Source of the DNA: Alloalcanivorax balearicus MACL04
GTDB taxonomy: Bacteria; Pseudomonadota; Gammaproteobacteria; Pseudomonadales; Alcanivoracaceae
Assembly (NCBI RefSeq): GCF_025532145.1
Contig: NZ_ARXS01000012.1
Span: 56,188-120,187, forward strand
Length of the DNA: 64,000 bases
Direction of reading: 5' to 3'
Part shown: positions 47,056 through 56,600 of the stretch, in pieces
Layout: every line of letters begins with the position of its first letter
Position numbering within the stretch: the first letter of the stretch is position 1
Translations under genes and position numbers: made by a program
The notes under the pieces: generated by a model
Databases searched by the model: none
Told to the model about the DNA's origin: nothing
Seen by the model: the letters and a program-made list of their open reading frames with translations, nothing else

Positions 47056-47165
47056 CTACGAAGCCGCTGTGGGAGCTTTGTCCGGGCGGCGGGCCGCTGC
47101 AAGCGAATCTGTCGAAGTGCAAAGTACCCTTCGCTTGCAGGCAAGCTCCCACAGCGGCTTCGTAG
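47056..47165. repeat. REP-like palindrome (family 1), copy E
   Basis: Outer arms CTACGAAGCCGCTGTGGGAG and its reverse complement, 47056-47075 and 47146-47165, with the internal GTCCGGGCGGCGGGCCG insertion shared with the copy at 25732. It lies between msrB and the MFS gene. Confidence 0.9.
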
Positions 47166-47305
47166 CGACGGACCGCGATCTTCCATGTTTAGTTTTACTA
47201 TGCCCCCAGCCTTAGAAAATCCCGTTTGTCTCGGAACGGACGCTGCCCCAATATGGAACACGGCCTGATCAGCCGGCCTGCAGTCCAATAACAAAGGAGT
47301 CCGTT

Positions 47306-48568
47306 GTGCCCACGCCAACTCCAACGCCGCCTTCCCGCCTTTTTCCCGGCTGGTATGTGGTCGGAGGTGCTTTCGCCGTTACCTTCCTCGGCTTCGGCAG
47401 TGCCTATACCTTCAGTGCCTTCGTCGACGCGCTGCAAACCGATTTCGAGGCCTCGCGCGGCTCCGTGTCCCTGGTCTTTTCCCTGGCCGGTTTTCTCTAT
47501 TTCGCTCTGGGCATCATCAGCGGCCCCCTTGCCGACCGCTGGGGCTCGCGAACCATGGCGATTATCGGCATGTTGTTCACCGGCGTCGGCTTGATGCTGG
47601 CCGGTCTGGCCCGCAACCTGATAGAGGTGTATCTGGCCTATGGGCTCGGCGTCGGACTTGGTGTCGGTTTTTCCTATGTGCCGGCGGTGGGCGCGGTACA
47701 GCGCTGGTTCTCCCGGCGCCGGGGCTTCGCTTCCGGACTGGCGGTGAGTGGTATCGGCGTCGGCACCCTGTTCATGCCACCCATCGCCGCGCTGCTGATC
47801 GAGTCCCTGGGTTGGCGTCAGAGTTACCTGCTGATCGGCGCCGTCACTCTGGTCCTCGGGCTGGTCCTGTCGCTGCTGATCCGGAACGACCCGCGTGACC
47901 ACGGACTCTATCCCGATGGCGACCCGGCTCCGCCGCCGGGCACCGTCTCCGACGGCATGCAGGTCGGCGAGGCGATCCGCTCGAAGCGGTTCATATTGCT
48001 GTACGCCGCGGGACTGGTTGCTTCCTTCGGCTTGTTCGTTCCGTTCGTGCATCTGGTGCCGTATGCCCGCGATCATGGCATCGATTCCGCATCCGCCGCC
48101 CTGCTGCTCGGCGCGGTCGGCGTCGGCAGCACCGCCGGCCGTTTCCTGTTGGGCAGCCTGGCGGACAAATGGGGCCGTCAGGTCACCCTGATGGCCATGT
48201 TCATGGGCATGGCGCTGTCCCTCCTGATCTGGCTGTTTTCCCGGGACTTCTGGGGACTGTCGTTATTCGGCTTCGTGTTTGGTGTGTTCTATGGCGGCTT
48301 CGTGGCTCTAATACCGGCTCTGGCCATGGATTATTTCGGCGGCCGCCACATCAGCAGTATCATCGGCGTGCTCTACACCAGCGTCGCTCTGGGCACTCTG
48401 ATCGGCCCCACCGCCGCCGGCTACATCTTCGACCTGAGCCACAGCTACACGGTGCCCATCCTTGCCAGTATCGCCACCAACATCCTTGCCGCCGCGATTA
48501 TGACCCGGATCCCGAAAGTGCGATCCGTACCATCCTGTTCAACACCTGCTTTGGAAAAAGAAACATGA
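47306..48568 (+). CDS. MFS transporter, monocarboxylate/oxalate-type
   Basis: A 420-residue inner-membrane major facilitator with about 12 hydrophobic segments. The N-terminus GWYVVGGAFAVTFLGFGSAYTFSAF and the loop GPLADRWGSR resemble the oxalate/formate antiporter and monocarboxylate transporter group. GTG start at 47306, with AAGGAG 7 bases upstream. It overlaps the thioesterase gene by four bases (ATGA), so the two are coupled. Substrate probably a carboxylate. Confidence 0.9.
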   Translation: MPTPTPTPPSRLFPGWYVVGGAFAVTFLGFGSAYTFSAFVDALQTDFEASRGSVSLVFSLAGFLYFALGIISGPLADRWGSRTMAIIGMLFTGVGLMLAGLARNLIEVYLAYGLGVGLGVGFSYVPAVGAVQRWFSRRRGFASGLAVSGIGVGTLFMPPIAALLIESLGWRQSYLLIGAVTLVLGLVLSLLIRNDPRDHGLYPDGDPAPPPGTVSDGMQVGEAIRSKRFILLYAAGLVASFGLFVPFVHLVPYARDHGIDSASAALLLGAVGVGSTAGRFLLGSLADKWGRQVTLMAMFMGMALSLLIWLFSRDFWGLSLFGFVFGVFYGGFVALIPALAMDYFGGRHISSIIGVLYTSVALGTLIGPTAAGYIFDLSHSYTVPILASIATNILAAAIMTRIPKVRSVPSCSTPALEKET

Positions 48569-48984
48569 GCAACAACCAGAACGACCAGATCACCGAACGC
48601 CAGGCCGGCTTCCTGCCCGGCTACATGGGACTGGAATGGGACACCGCCGAGCCCGGCCTGATACGCGGACACTTCACCGTGGCCCGCCATCACCTGGCAC
48701 CCAACGGCTATCTGCATGCCGCCTCGGTGATCGCCCTGGCCGACTCCGCCTGTGGTTTTGGCTGCCAGACCTCGCTGCCGGAAGGCGCCGTCAGCTTCAC
48801 CACCGTGGAACTGAAAAGCAACTTCATCGGTACCGCCCGCGAAGGTGTGGTGACCTGCGAAGCCAAAGCGGTCCACCTGGGCCGCACCACGCAATTGTGG
48901 GACGCGGAAGTGCGTCACCAGGACAGCGGTAAGGTCATCGCGCTGTTCCGCTGCACGCAGATGGTGTTGTACCCGAAACCATGA
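48565..48984 (+). CDS. PaaI-type hotdog thioesterase
   Basis: A 139-residue hotdog-fold protein. The PaaI-like pattern is HLAPNGYLHAASVIALADSACGFG (residues 37-60), where HxxxNGxLH replaces the usual HxGxxxGxxxxxxD, followed by TTVELKSNFIGTA. Likely hydrolyses an acyl-CoA thioester. The start ATG 48565 overlaps the MFS stop. Confidence 0.9.
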   Translation: MSNNQNDQITERQAGFLPGYMGLEWDTAEPGLIRGHFTVARHHLAPNGYLHAASVIALADSACGFGCQTSLPEGAVSFTTVELKSNFIGTAREGVVTCEAKAVHLGRTTQLWDAEVRHQDSGKVIALFRCTQMVLYPKP

Positions 48985-49063
48985 ACCACCCGGGGAAGCC
49001 TTGTCGGCCTCCCCTTGCCTCCACCTCCATTCCTGCTAAACTACCGCGCCGTTACAGGTCCAT

Positions 49064-49139
<76 letters not shown>

Positions 49140-49237
49140 TCTTCCGGCACTATCCGCCCCCCTCGCAGTCCGCTTCAATCCCGATTCCCTTGATTCGAAT
49201 AGCTGCGGTGCGGCCTGGACGCCGATGATGATCCGTG

Positions 49238-49930
49238 TCAGGCGGCACTCTCACCGTGCTTTTTGTGACGGCGTTGCCAGTCGCTCAGATCATCCATGAG
49301 CGCCGCTTCCAAAACCTGTGCCGGTGCTCTTGTGGCCGCCAGCGCGTCGCGTTGCTCGCGGTATACCGAGGATAGTGCTTCCGTGGGGACGTCGTTCCCT
49401 TCATCGTTCATCCGCCGCCGCAACGCCGAAAAGAGCGCCGGCTCCGGAGTCCGCGTCAGTAAACGCTCCCGGTCGATATCCTCAATGGCGTGTTCCTCGG
49501 CCCAGAACATCACCGCGTCCCGCCAGACCATGGAGTACGGAGCGTGCTCGAAAGTGAAGCGCCGATCCGCTTGCGGACGCCCCAGCACATCCGGGTTACG
49601 CTCCACGGAGAAGGCCGGAATCCAGTCGTCTCCGGACGCATAAAAGGCGGCGGTGAGCCCATGAACCCCCAGGCCGCGCCCCGGCCGTGTGTCGGGGTGA
49701 TCGCTGGTCACGAATCGCTGATAGTGCCGTTCCCGTTTCTCGATTTTCCATTCCAGGTCCATTCCCACGGCGCTTAACCACTGGTATTGGATCCATAGGT
49801 TGGATTTATCCTGGGATGACGCTGTCCGGGTGGAAAACGTCGCTTTTCTGGTATGACCGTCGATACGGGCCGTCACCAGGAACCCGACGAAACCGCGCGG
49901 GTGTTCGTCTGGGGCAAAATACTCAATCAT
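49238..49930 (-). CDS. Protein of unknown function near tRNA-Thr
   Basis: A 230-residue protein from ATG 49930 (253 from the upstream alternative at 49999). It is soluble, rich in Arg and aromatic residues, with no signal peptide, no recognised domain and no coiled coil. The context, between tRNA-Thr and higBA, suggests an accessory cargo gene. The lack of a clear ribosome site leaves the start uncertain. Confidence 0.6.
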   Translation of the reverse strand: MIEYFAPDEHPRGFVGFLVTARIDGHTRKATFSTRTASSQDKSNLWIQYQWLSAVGMDLEWKIEKRERHYQRFVTSDHPDTRPGRGLGVHGLTAAFYASGDDWIPAFSVERNPDVLGRPQADRRFTFEHAPYSMVWRDAVMFWAEEHAIEDIDRERLLTRTPEPALFSALRRRMNDEGNDVPTEALSSVYREQRDALAATRAPAQVLEAALMDDLSDWQRRHKKHGESAA

Positions 49931-50172
49931 TGACGTGATGGTCCTCGTTACATCACCCGCCTGGATCACACCAGGGCAGGCGACAGACTGACGATTCAAC
50001 CGCGTCCCAGCGAATGAAGCCTCCTTTATCGTGAACGGTAGTGTAGTGCATCTCGGGCAGTCTTTACGTTCCCTTTAAAGCCCCGTTTACGTTTTTACAC
50101 GCTTTTTTCACATCAAATGCCACTTTCGCGTTCAGTTTCCCCTCAGATTGCCTTTCTTCCGGGTAGCAAGCG

Positions 50173-50580
50173 CTATCGGTCCTTGAAAGCATCGGTGGGA
50201 ACGCCAAATCGTTCGGAAAGGGCACAAATCTGGCGCCAGTTGAGCGTTCGTCTGCCGGACAGGATGGAAGAAACCACGGACTGAGCCCCGATTTCCGGCA
50301 ACTGGCTCTGGTTTACCCCGTGCTCCCGCATGAGGTAACGCAGCACATCAATGCCCGCGACATCAGACATTGGGCGGTGTGTTTCATCGTAGGCCTTGAT
50401 GACATCACCCAGGCGCGCCGCCAGGCTCGCCAGGGAGTGCTGTTCATCGTCCCCAATGGCGTCAAGCAGTTCATCCAGAGCTTCGACCTTGGCATCGTAA
50501 TCCGCCTCGCTCTCCGGCTCGTCAAGCAACGGAGCAATGTGGGCCCAATGCATGGCGGCTTGATCAAGAATGGCAGTCAT
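50173..50580 (-). CDS. higA: HigA-type antitoxin
   Basis: A 135-residue antitoxin. The C-terminal half is an XRE-type HTH (about residues 80-130: YLMREHGVNQSQLPEIGAQSVVSSILSGRRTL). It starts 3 bases after the toxin stop, on the same strand. The N-terminal half likely wraps the toxin, and the HTH represses the operon at the palindrome upstream of higB. HigBA order (toxin first) is characteristic of this family. Confidence 0.92.
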   Translation of the reverse strand: MTAILDQAAMHWAHIAPLLDEPESEADYDAKVEALDELLDAIGDDEQHSLASLAARLGDVIKAYDETHRPMSDVAGIDVLRYLMREHGVNQSQLPEIGAQSVVSSILSGRRTLNWRQICALSERFGVPTDAFKDR

Positions 50581-50583
50581 GGA

Positions 50584-50871
50584 TCACTCCTTCCATTGAC
50601 CCTTGTCATACTCGCGGTGATCGAGAATGGCGCGAATGTAGACCCGTTTGAAGCGGTAGTGAACGACGGCGATCAAACGGATCTTGTTGCCGCCGATGTC
50701 GAACACATGATGACGCCCCACTTTGTCGGTCGCTGGGAAGATGCTCTTCATCGCCGCGAAGTCCTTGGGCTCGCTGGCCTTCATCAGTCGGTACCATATA
50801 TCCAGCGCCGTGGCTGCCCGCGGCCATTTCTCCTTGGCCTCCCAGATTCGCTTCTGTGTGATGATGTGCAT
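50584..50871 (-). CDS. higB: HigB-type mRNA interferase toxin
   Basis: A 95-residue basic protein of the RelE-like HigB family (HigB_toxin, PF09907-like). The conserved block FDIGGNKIRLIAVVHYRFKRVYIRAILDHREYDKG covers about residues 57-91. It is expected to cut mRNA on the ribosome. A palindrome 28 bases before the ATG is a probable operator. Confidence 0.92.
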   Translation of the reverse strand: MHIITQKRIWEAKEKWPRAATALDIWYRLMKASEPKDFAAMKSIFPATDKVGRHHVFDIGGNKIRLIAVVHYRFKRVYIRAILDHREYDKGQWKE

Positions 50872-50899
50872 GATCTTCCTTGAAGCTACGAAACCACAT

Positions 50900-50916
50900 T
50901 ATAGCAAACCGCTATA
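50900..50916. promoter_or_regulatory. higBA operator palindrome
   Basis: TATAGC-AAACC-GCTATA, a perfect 6-base inverted repeat with 5-base spacer, ends 28 bases before the higB start. This fits autorepression by the HigA HTH. Confidence 0.7.
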
Positions 50917-51099
50917 TTTGGCAAGATGCTCAGCCACTGAACTCTCCATCCATGGAGCATTGGAACATCAGAGTTCTCTAACTGGAGTAATTGGGGTCAG
51001 GCTAGCAAACGAGCAAGGGATGTCTGTAGGAAATCGTCGCGCCCCACATGTGTTCGCGATTACAAAGCGGGAGTCCGAATCAAGAGGAATTCGCCCCGA

Positions 51100-51549
51100 T
51101 CACGACCGGTGGTGGACATAATGCCGTTCGCGGCTTTCCTGGCGTGCTTTCACGTCGATGGAATACTCCGCCGTCGGCCTGGCCAACAGCCGCTCGATGC
51201 CGATCGGCTCACCGCTTTCCAGACAGTAGCCATAATCGCCGGTAGTCAGCCGGCGCAAAGCGCCGTCCACTTTTTTCAGCAGTCCGATGTTGCGCTCAAT
51301 GGTCCTCAACAGATAGCGCCGGTCTTCCTCCGCACTGGCAAGATCAAAGTCGTCCGGTTGGCGCTCATCGGACTGCAGCGCCAGACGGTAAGTCGCCAGG
51401 TCCGCTTCAATCTCCTTTCTCATCGCCAGCAAACATTGCCGGAAGAACATCTGTTGCCGCCGGTTCATGTAGTCACGTTTGGGCATCCGCCGCAGCGCTG
51501 CTTCGGTCAGCGCCCGGGCCTGTTCGGCCGGGGCGGTGTGGTCAGGCAT
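51100..51549 (-). CDS. DksA-family protein lacking most zinc-finger cysteines
   Basis: A 149-residue protein of the DksA/TraR family, which binds RNA polymerase with ppGpp. The coiled-coil region is residues 40-100, with the tip DxxDxA at D66, D69 and A71. The zinc-finger positions read C109, S112, S130 and V133, so only one of the four cysteines remains. Known zinc-independent DksA2 proteins also lose finger cysteines and substitute for DksA under zinc starvation. It is divergent from the TonB/CobN-like operon with a Zur-box-like palindrome between them, starting 38 bases from its ATG. Confidence 0.88.
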   Translation of the reverse strand: MPDHTAPAEQARALTEAALRRMPKRDYMNRRQQMFFRQCLLAMRKEIEADLATYRLALQSDERQPDDFDLASAEEDRRYLLRTIERNIGLLKKVDGALRRLTTGDYGYCLESGEPIGIERLLARPTAEYSIDVKARQESRERHYVHHRS

Positions 51550-51586
51550 GGTGTGCTCCTGTTGGAAAGGGCGGTTGGTTTACTGA

Positions 51587-51603
51587 ATGTTATGATATAA
51601 CAT
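51587..51603. promoter_or_regulatory. Zur-box-like palindrome
   Basis: ATGTTATGATATAACAT is a perfect inverted repeat (arms ATGTTAT and ATAACAT, spacer GAT) in an AT-rich island of otherwise GC-rich DNA. It resembles the gammaproteobacterial Zur consensus GTTATANTATAAC. It lies between the divergent dksA-like gene and the TonB receptor gene and could control both. Confidence 0.85.
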
Positions 51604-51729
51604 AAATTAAACTCGGATCCGGAACCACCCTTGGAACCGGTCCAGCGCGCTCTTTCCTCGGGGGAGGAACAGAGCCCTTGCCGCTTGTTATCCATTTTCG
51701 GCGCCGCTGGCGCCCTTCGTGAGGCTCAG

Positions 51730-53676
51730 ATGTTTCGACGTTCACTGGTATCCCTTGTGTCGCTCTCGTCCGCTGTCACCGCCAGCCCGGCCCTGGCCCT
51801 CGGCGAGGAAACCCAGCAGCGCCGCCAGCCCGCCACCCTGCCAGCCATTGTGGTTACCGCCACGGCCTCGGAGCGGAACGAAGCGGATACCCCCGCCAGC
51901 GTGTCGGTGATCGACGGCGATGATCTGCGCCAACGGCCCGTGCACGATCTTTCCGACGCGGTCCGGGATGCGGTCGGTATCGACGTGGAGAGCGTTGGCC
52001 TCGGCAGACGCGGCATCTCGATCCGGGGCATGAGTTCCGAACACACCCTGGTACTGATCGACGGCCAACGCATCAACAATTCCGCTTCCGCCATTGCTCA
52101 CTCGGATTTCGAGCTGGGCTGGATGCCGGTGGACGCCATCGAACGGGTGGAAGTGGTTCGCGGGCCGATGTCGTCGCTGTACGGTTCGGAAGCGCTGGGT
52201 GGCGTGGTCAATATCCTTTCCCGTTCCGCCACCGATCAGTGGCGGGGATCGTTCAGCAGCCAGGCCCTGATCAGCGATCACAGCCTGGACGGGAACCACT
52301 ATAAAGGCGGTTTCTACGCCGGAGGTCCGTTGGTGCCAGGAACCCTGGGAGTAAACGTCTGGGGTGAATACCGCCGTCGCGACGCCCTGCTCGACGCCGC
52401 CGACCCCGAACTCACCGCCCTGGACGAACAGCGCGCCACCACTGGCCATGTGGGTTTGACCTGGACCCCGGATCCCTATCAACGCATCGACCTCTCCGTG
52501 GACGCCGGCAACGAGGATCTGGAAGGCGTTCGCGCCGGCCCCTACCAATCCGACAATGAAGTGCAGCGCCGCCGTTATTCTCTCTCCCACCGGGGCGATT
52601 GGGGCTGGGGCAACAGTCAGGTCCGGCTCTATCGAAGCACCCTGGATCGCGAGACTTACCGCGGTGACGGCGCGGATACCACCGGCCCCAACCGGTTCAC
52701 CGACACCGTGCTTGACGGCCGTGTGGGCTGGATCGCCGGGGGCTCGCACAAGCTCACCATCGGCAGCGAGGTGCGGCGCGAGGAACTGGAAGACCCCAAT
52801 ATCAACAGCAAGGGCAAGGACGACCTGACCCACTACGCCGCCTTCGCCCAGGACGAAATCTTTCTCGGCGAAAAATGGGAGCTGGTACTCGGCAGCCGCT
52901 TCGACCATCACCAGGACTTCGGCTGGGAAACCAGCCCACGCGCCTATCTGCTGTTCCACCCCACTGACCAGTTGACCTTCAAGGCCGGTGCCGGTCACGG
53001 CTTCAAGGCGCCAACCCTGAAACAGCTGTCACCGGAATTCGAATCCCGGGCGGCCATGGGCGGGCGCGGTATCATCCGGGGCAACCCGAACCTGGAGCCG
53101 GAGACCAACCGTTCCTTTGAACTGGGTGCCACGCTCACTCAGGACCGCTGGTCCGCCGGTGCCACCCTGTTCCACAACGACGTGCGCAACCTGATCGAAA
53201 CCGTGCGCCAGCCGACTTGCTTCGAACCCGGTTACGTCTGTCTGGAATACGACAACATTGCCAAGGCGCGCCTGCGCGGACTGGAGCTGACCGCCGCGGT
53301 GGATCTGCTCGAACGCTGGCGGCTGGAAGCCAACTACACCTATCTGGATGCCCGCGACCGGACCAACGACGAACGCCCGGCCGACCGTTCCCGGCACCGC
53401 GCCAACACCACACTGATCTGGCGGACCACCGACCGGATCAGCACCCGTGTCCGCGCCGAGTACGTCGGTTCCCAGTATCGTTCCGACACCGAGCGCGACC
53501 GGCCGGATCACACCTTGCTGTACAGCTATGTGGACTACGCCTTCAGCCCCGGGATCAGCCTGCACGCCGGTGTCGAAAACCTTACCGACGAGCGCCTGGC
53601 CAATGACGACCCTGATCTCTACGACCGTGCCGACGAAGGACGGCGCTATTTTGTCGGCCTGACGGCCACATTCTGA
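51730..53676 (+). CDS. TonB-dependent outer-membrane receptor
   Basis: A 648-residue receptor from ATG 51730 (GAGG five to seven bases upstream). Signal peptide residues 1-24 (ASPALALG), then TonB box-like PAIVVTATASERN, plug domain (about 45-160, with LVLIDGQRINN, RVEVVRGPMSSLYGSEALGGVVNI), and a beta-barrel ending in F. The closest type by motif is the BtuB/CirA group. Its role is inferred as uptake of zinc or a zinc complex across the outer membrane, because of the Zur-like box and CobN partner; B12 or siderophore transport is the alternative. Confidence 0.9.
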   Translation: MFRRSLVSLVSLSSAVTASPALALGEETQQRRQPATLPAIVVTATASERNEADTPASVSVIDGDDLRQRPVHDLSDAVRDAVGIDVESVGLGRRGISIRGMSSEHTLVLIDGQRINNSASAIAHSDFELGWMPVDAIERVEVVRGPMSSLYGSEALGGVVNILSRSATDQWRGSFSSQALISDHSLDGNHYKGGFYAGGPLVPGTLGVNVWGEYRRRDALLDAADPELTALDEQRATTGHVGLTWTPDPYQRIDLSVDAGNEDLEGVRAGPYQSDNEVQRRRYSLSHRGDWGWGNSQVRLYRSTLDRETYRGDGADTTGPNRFTDTVLDGRVGWIAGGSHKLTIGSEVRREELEDPNINSKGKDDLTHYAAFAQDEIFLGEKWELVLGSRFDHHQDFGWETSPRAYLLFHPTDQLTFKAGAGHGFKAPTLKQLSPEFESRAAMGGRGIIRGNPNLEPETNRSFELGATLTQDRWSAGATLFHNDVRNLIETVRQPTCFEPGYVCLEYDNIAKARLRGLELTAAVDLLERWRLEANYTYLDARDRTNDERPADRSRHRANTTLIWRTTDRISTRVRAEYVGSQYRSDTERDRPDHTLLYSYVDYAFSPGISLHAGVENLTDERLANDDPDLYDRADEGRRYFVGLTATF

Positions 53677-56600
53677 TGAGCGCACAGCCCCTGCACTATT
53701 TCCGGTTGCTCCTGACCTGTCTGCTGATCGGCCTGTCAGGAGCGGCCGCCGCCGAGCCATTGATACAGGTCTTTCACAACGATTTCGTGTCGGCGGAAAA
53801 ATTTCAGCAGCTGCGAACCTTCGCCAAACAGGAAGGCATGGCGCTGCGGCACCTGAACGTGGAGACCAGCACAGCGGCCACAGTGCGGCAAGCGGCAAGC
53901 TCCGCCGCGCTGATCGTCCTGGACGTACCGCGCCCGAATGATCGCGTGATGGTGACGCAAAAGCTGGACGTCATTCCGGAGTACAGCGAACGCCCCCGCT
54001 TGATCATCGGTGGCGGCCGGCCCGGCTGGGAACAGTTACAGCCCCGCCACGGCGGCGTCCTGAGCGCCTTGTACGCCGCCGGAGGCGAGCACAATTTCCG
54101 TCGTTTCTTTGCTCTGGCCAAAGCGTTGCAAGGCGGCGCCCCCGCCCCGGCGCATCTGCTCGAGGCCCCCGAAGCCTTGCCCGGCAACGGCTTCTACCAC
54201 CCGCGCGCGCCCCGTGTTTTCGAGCACATTGACGACTATCTTGGCTGGCATGACACACAGCGGCAGAGCCGGCCCGAAGGCCGGGTGGCGTTCCTGATTC
54301 ACCGGGGCGTGGTCTCCGACCTGCTCACCCGCGAAGTGGATACCCTGATCGCCCGCAGCGAAGCCGCCGGTCTGCTGCCAATCGTATTCTGGTTCGACGC
54401 CGCCGGTTCGGAAGGGCTGAGCGACGCCCTCGGCAACGGGCGGGTGGATGTCCTGGTCAACCTCACTCACCTGCGTGACGGTAAGGCGCGCCGCCGGGAT
54501 TTCCTCGCACTGGACATTCCGGTGATCCAGACATTGCGGTTCCGTGACGGGGAAGCCGGCGACTGGCCCGACGCCAAAAGCGGTGTGGCTCCACGTACTA
54601 CCGCCGTGTTTCTGGCTACCCCCGAAGGCTGGGGCATCAGCGACCCCACCGTGCTTTCCGCCATCACCGGCGGCGTGGACGATCTGTTGCCGGCACAAAC
54701 CGATGCGCTGATCGGCAAACTGCGCAGTCTGGTGGCACTGCGCCATACACCGGCGGCGGACAAGAAACTGGCGCTGATGTACTGGAATTACCCGGCTGGC
54801 GAGAAGAACCTGGGCGCATCGAACCTCAACCTTCCACGCAGTATTGTGTCCATTCAGACTGCCCTGACCGAGGCGGGATACTCGGTGGGTGAACCAGTGA
54901 CCGAGCAGCAGGTGATCGCCGCCGGCCAGCGCATGCTCGGCGCTCTGTACGGCACGGTATCGCTGGACGAGTTGCTGGCCGAGGACATGGCCGCGCTGTT
55001 CCCCGTGGACGAATACCAGCAGTGGCTGGCGCGGTTGCCGTCATCACGTCGAGCCGAACTGAAGCGCGGCGGTGAACCCGAACGCCATGACGCTGTGCGG
55101 GAGGTGAACGGCAAGCTCTATTTTGTCATTCCACGCTGGCGGCTCGGACGGCTGCTGGTGATGCCGCAAATACCGCGCACCGGAGATCCATCGGCACATT
55201 ACCATGACACCGACAGCATCCCCGATCCTCTCTATATGGCCGCCTATCTGTATTTGCAACGACAATACCAGGCCAACGCGCTGATCCATCTGGGCACCCA
55301 CGGCACCCAGGAATGGCTGCCCGGCAAGGACCGAGGTCTCGCCGCCAGCGATTACCCCTGGCTGGCGGTGGGCGATCTGCCGGTGTTTTATCCCTACATT
55401 CAGGACAACGTCGGCGAAGCCATCCAGGCCAAGCGCCGTGGCCGCGCCGTCACCATCAGCCATCAGACACCGCCGTTCGCGCCGGCCGGGCTGTACGACC
55501 AGCTACGTGACCTGCACCATCTGATTCATGAATATCAGCAACTGGATCCCGGCATGGTGCGTGAGCAAGTCAGCGCGCGTATCCGTGAAGCCACCATCGA
55601 CGCGCACTTGCATGAAGATCTGGGCTGGACGGCGCAACAGACCGAGCAGGACTTCGCCACTTTCCTGCAACAGCTGCACGATCATCTGCACGAGCTGGCG
55701 CGCGCCGCCATGCCGCTGGGGTTGCATACCTTTGGCGAACCCGCCAAGGACGAACATCGCATCAGCACTGTCATGCAACAGCTCGGCGAGCCGTTCTACA
55801 CCGCCCTGGGAACGGACCATGAAGAACTGTTCGCCGTCGACCAGGATGACTTGAGCACCACTCTCCCCTATCAAACGGTGCGTCGTTTCCTCGACCCCGA
55901 AGCCTCGCAGGATACGCCCGATGACCTCGCGGACTTTGCCGGTCGAGCGCGGCAACTGAATCAGCACTTGATCAATACCCAAGAGAATGAAGCGCTGCTG
56001 GCCGGGCTGGAGGGCCGCTTCGTGCGGCCCGGCTCCGGTGGTGATCCGATCCGCAATCCGGACGTGGCCAGCGGCCGTAATCTGTACGCCTTCGAAGCCG
56101 ACAAGATCCCGGCCCGGGCCGCCTACGACGCCGCCGGCACCGCCTATACACAACTGGTGCAGGCCTTCCGCGCCGAGCATGACGGCGCCTGGCCGCGCAA
56201 GCTGGCGTTCAGCCTGTGGGCTTCGGAGGCGATTCGTCATCTCGGCGTGACCGAAGCACAAATCCTGCACGCGCTGGGCCTGCGGCCGGTCTGGGACAGC
56301 GCCGGCCGGGTCACCGAGCTGGAGATCATTCCCGCCGCGGAACTGGGGCGCCCCAGAACCGACGTGGTGGTGCAGGTCACCGGCGTTTATCGCGATCAAT
56401 TCGACAGCTTCATGCGGCTGCTCGACGACGCGCTGACACGGCTGGCCAAGCTGGACGAACCCGGCAATCCAATCGCCATCAACAACCGGCGCATCGCCGC
56501 CGCTTTGCGGCAACAGGGCCTGCCGGACGCCGAAGCGGAAGCCGCCGCGCGCCATCGGCTGTTCGGCAATGCCCCCGGCGAGTACGGCACCGGTGTGCCC

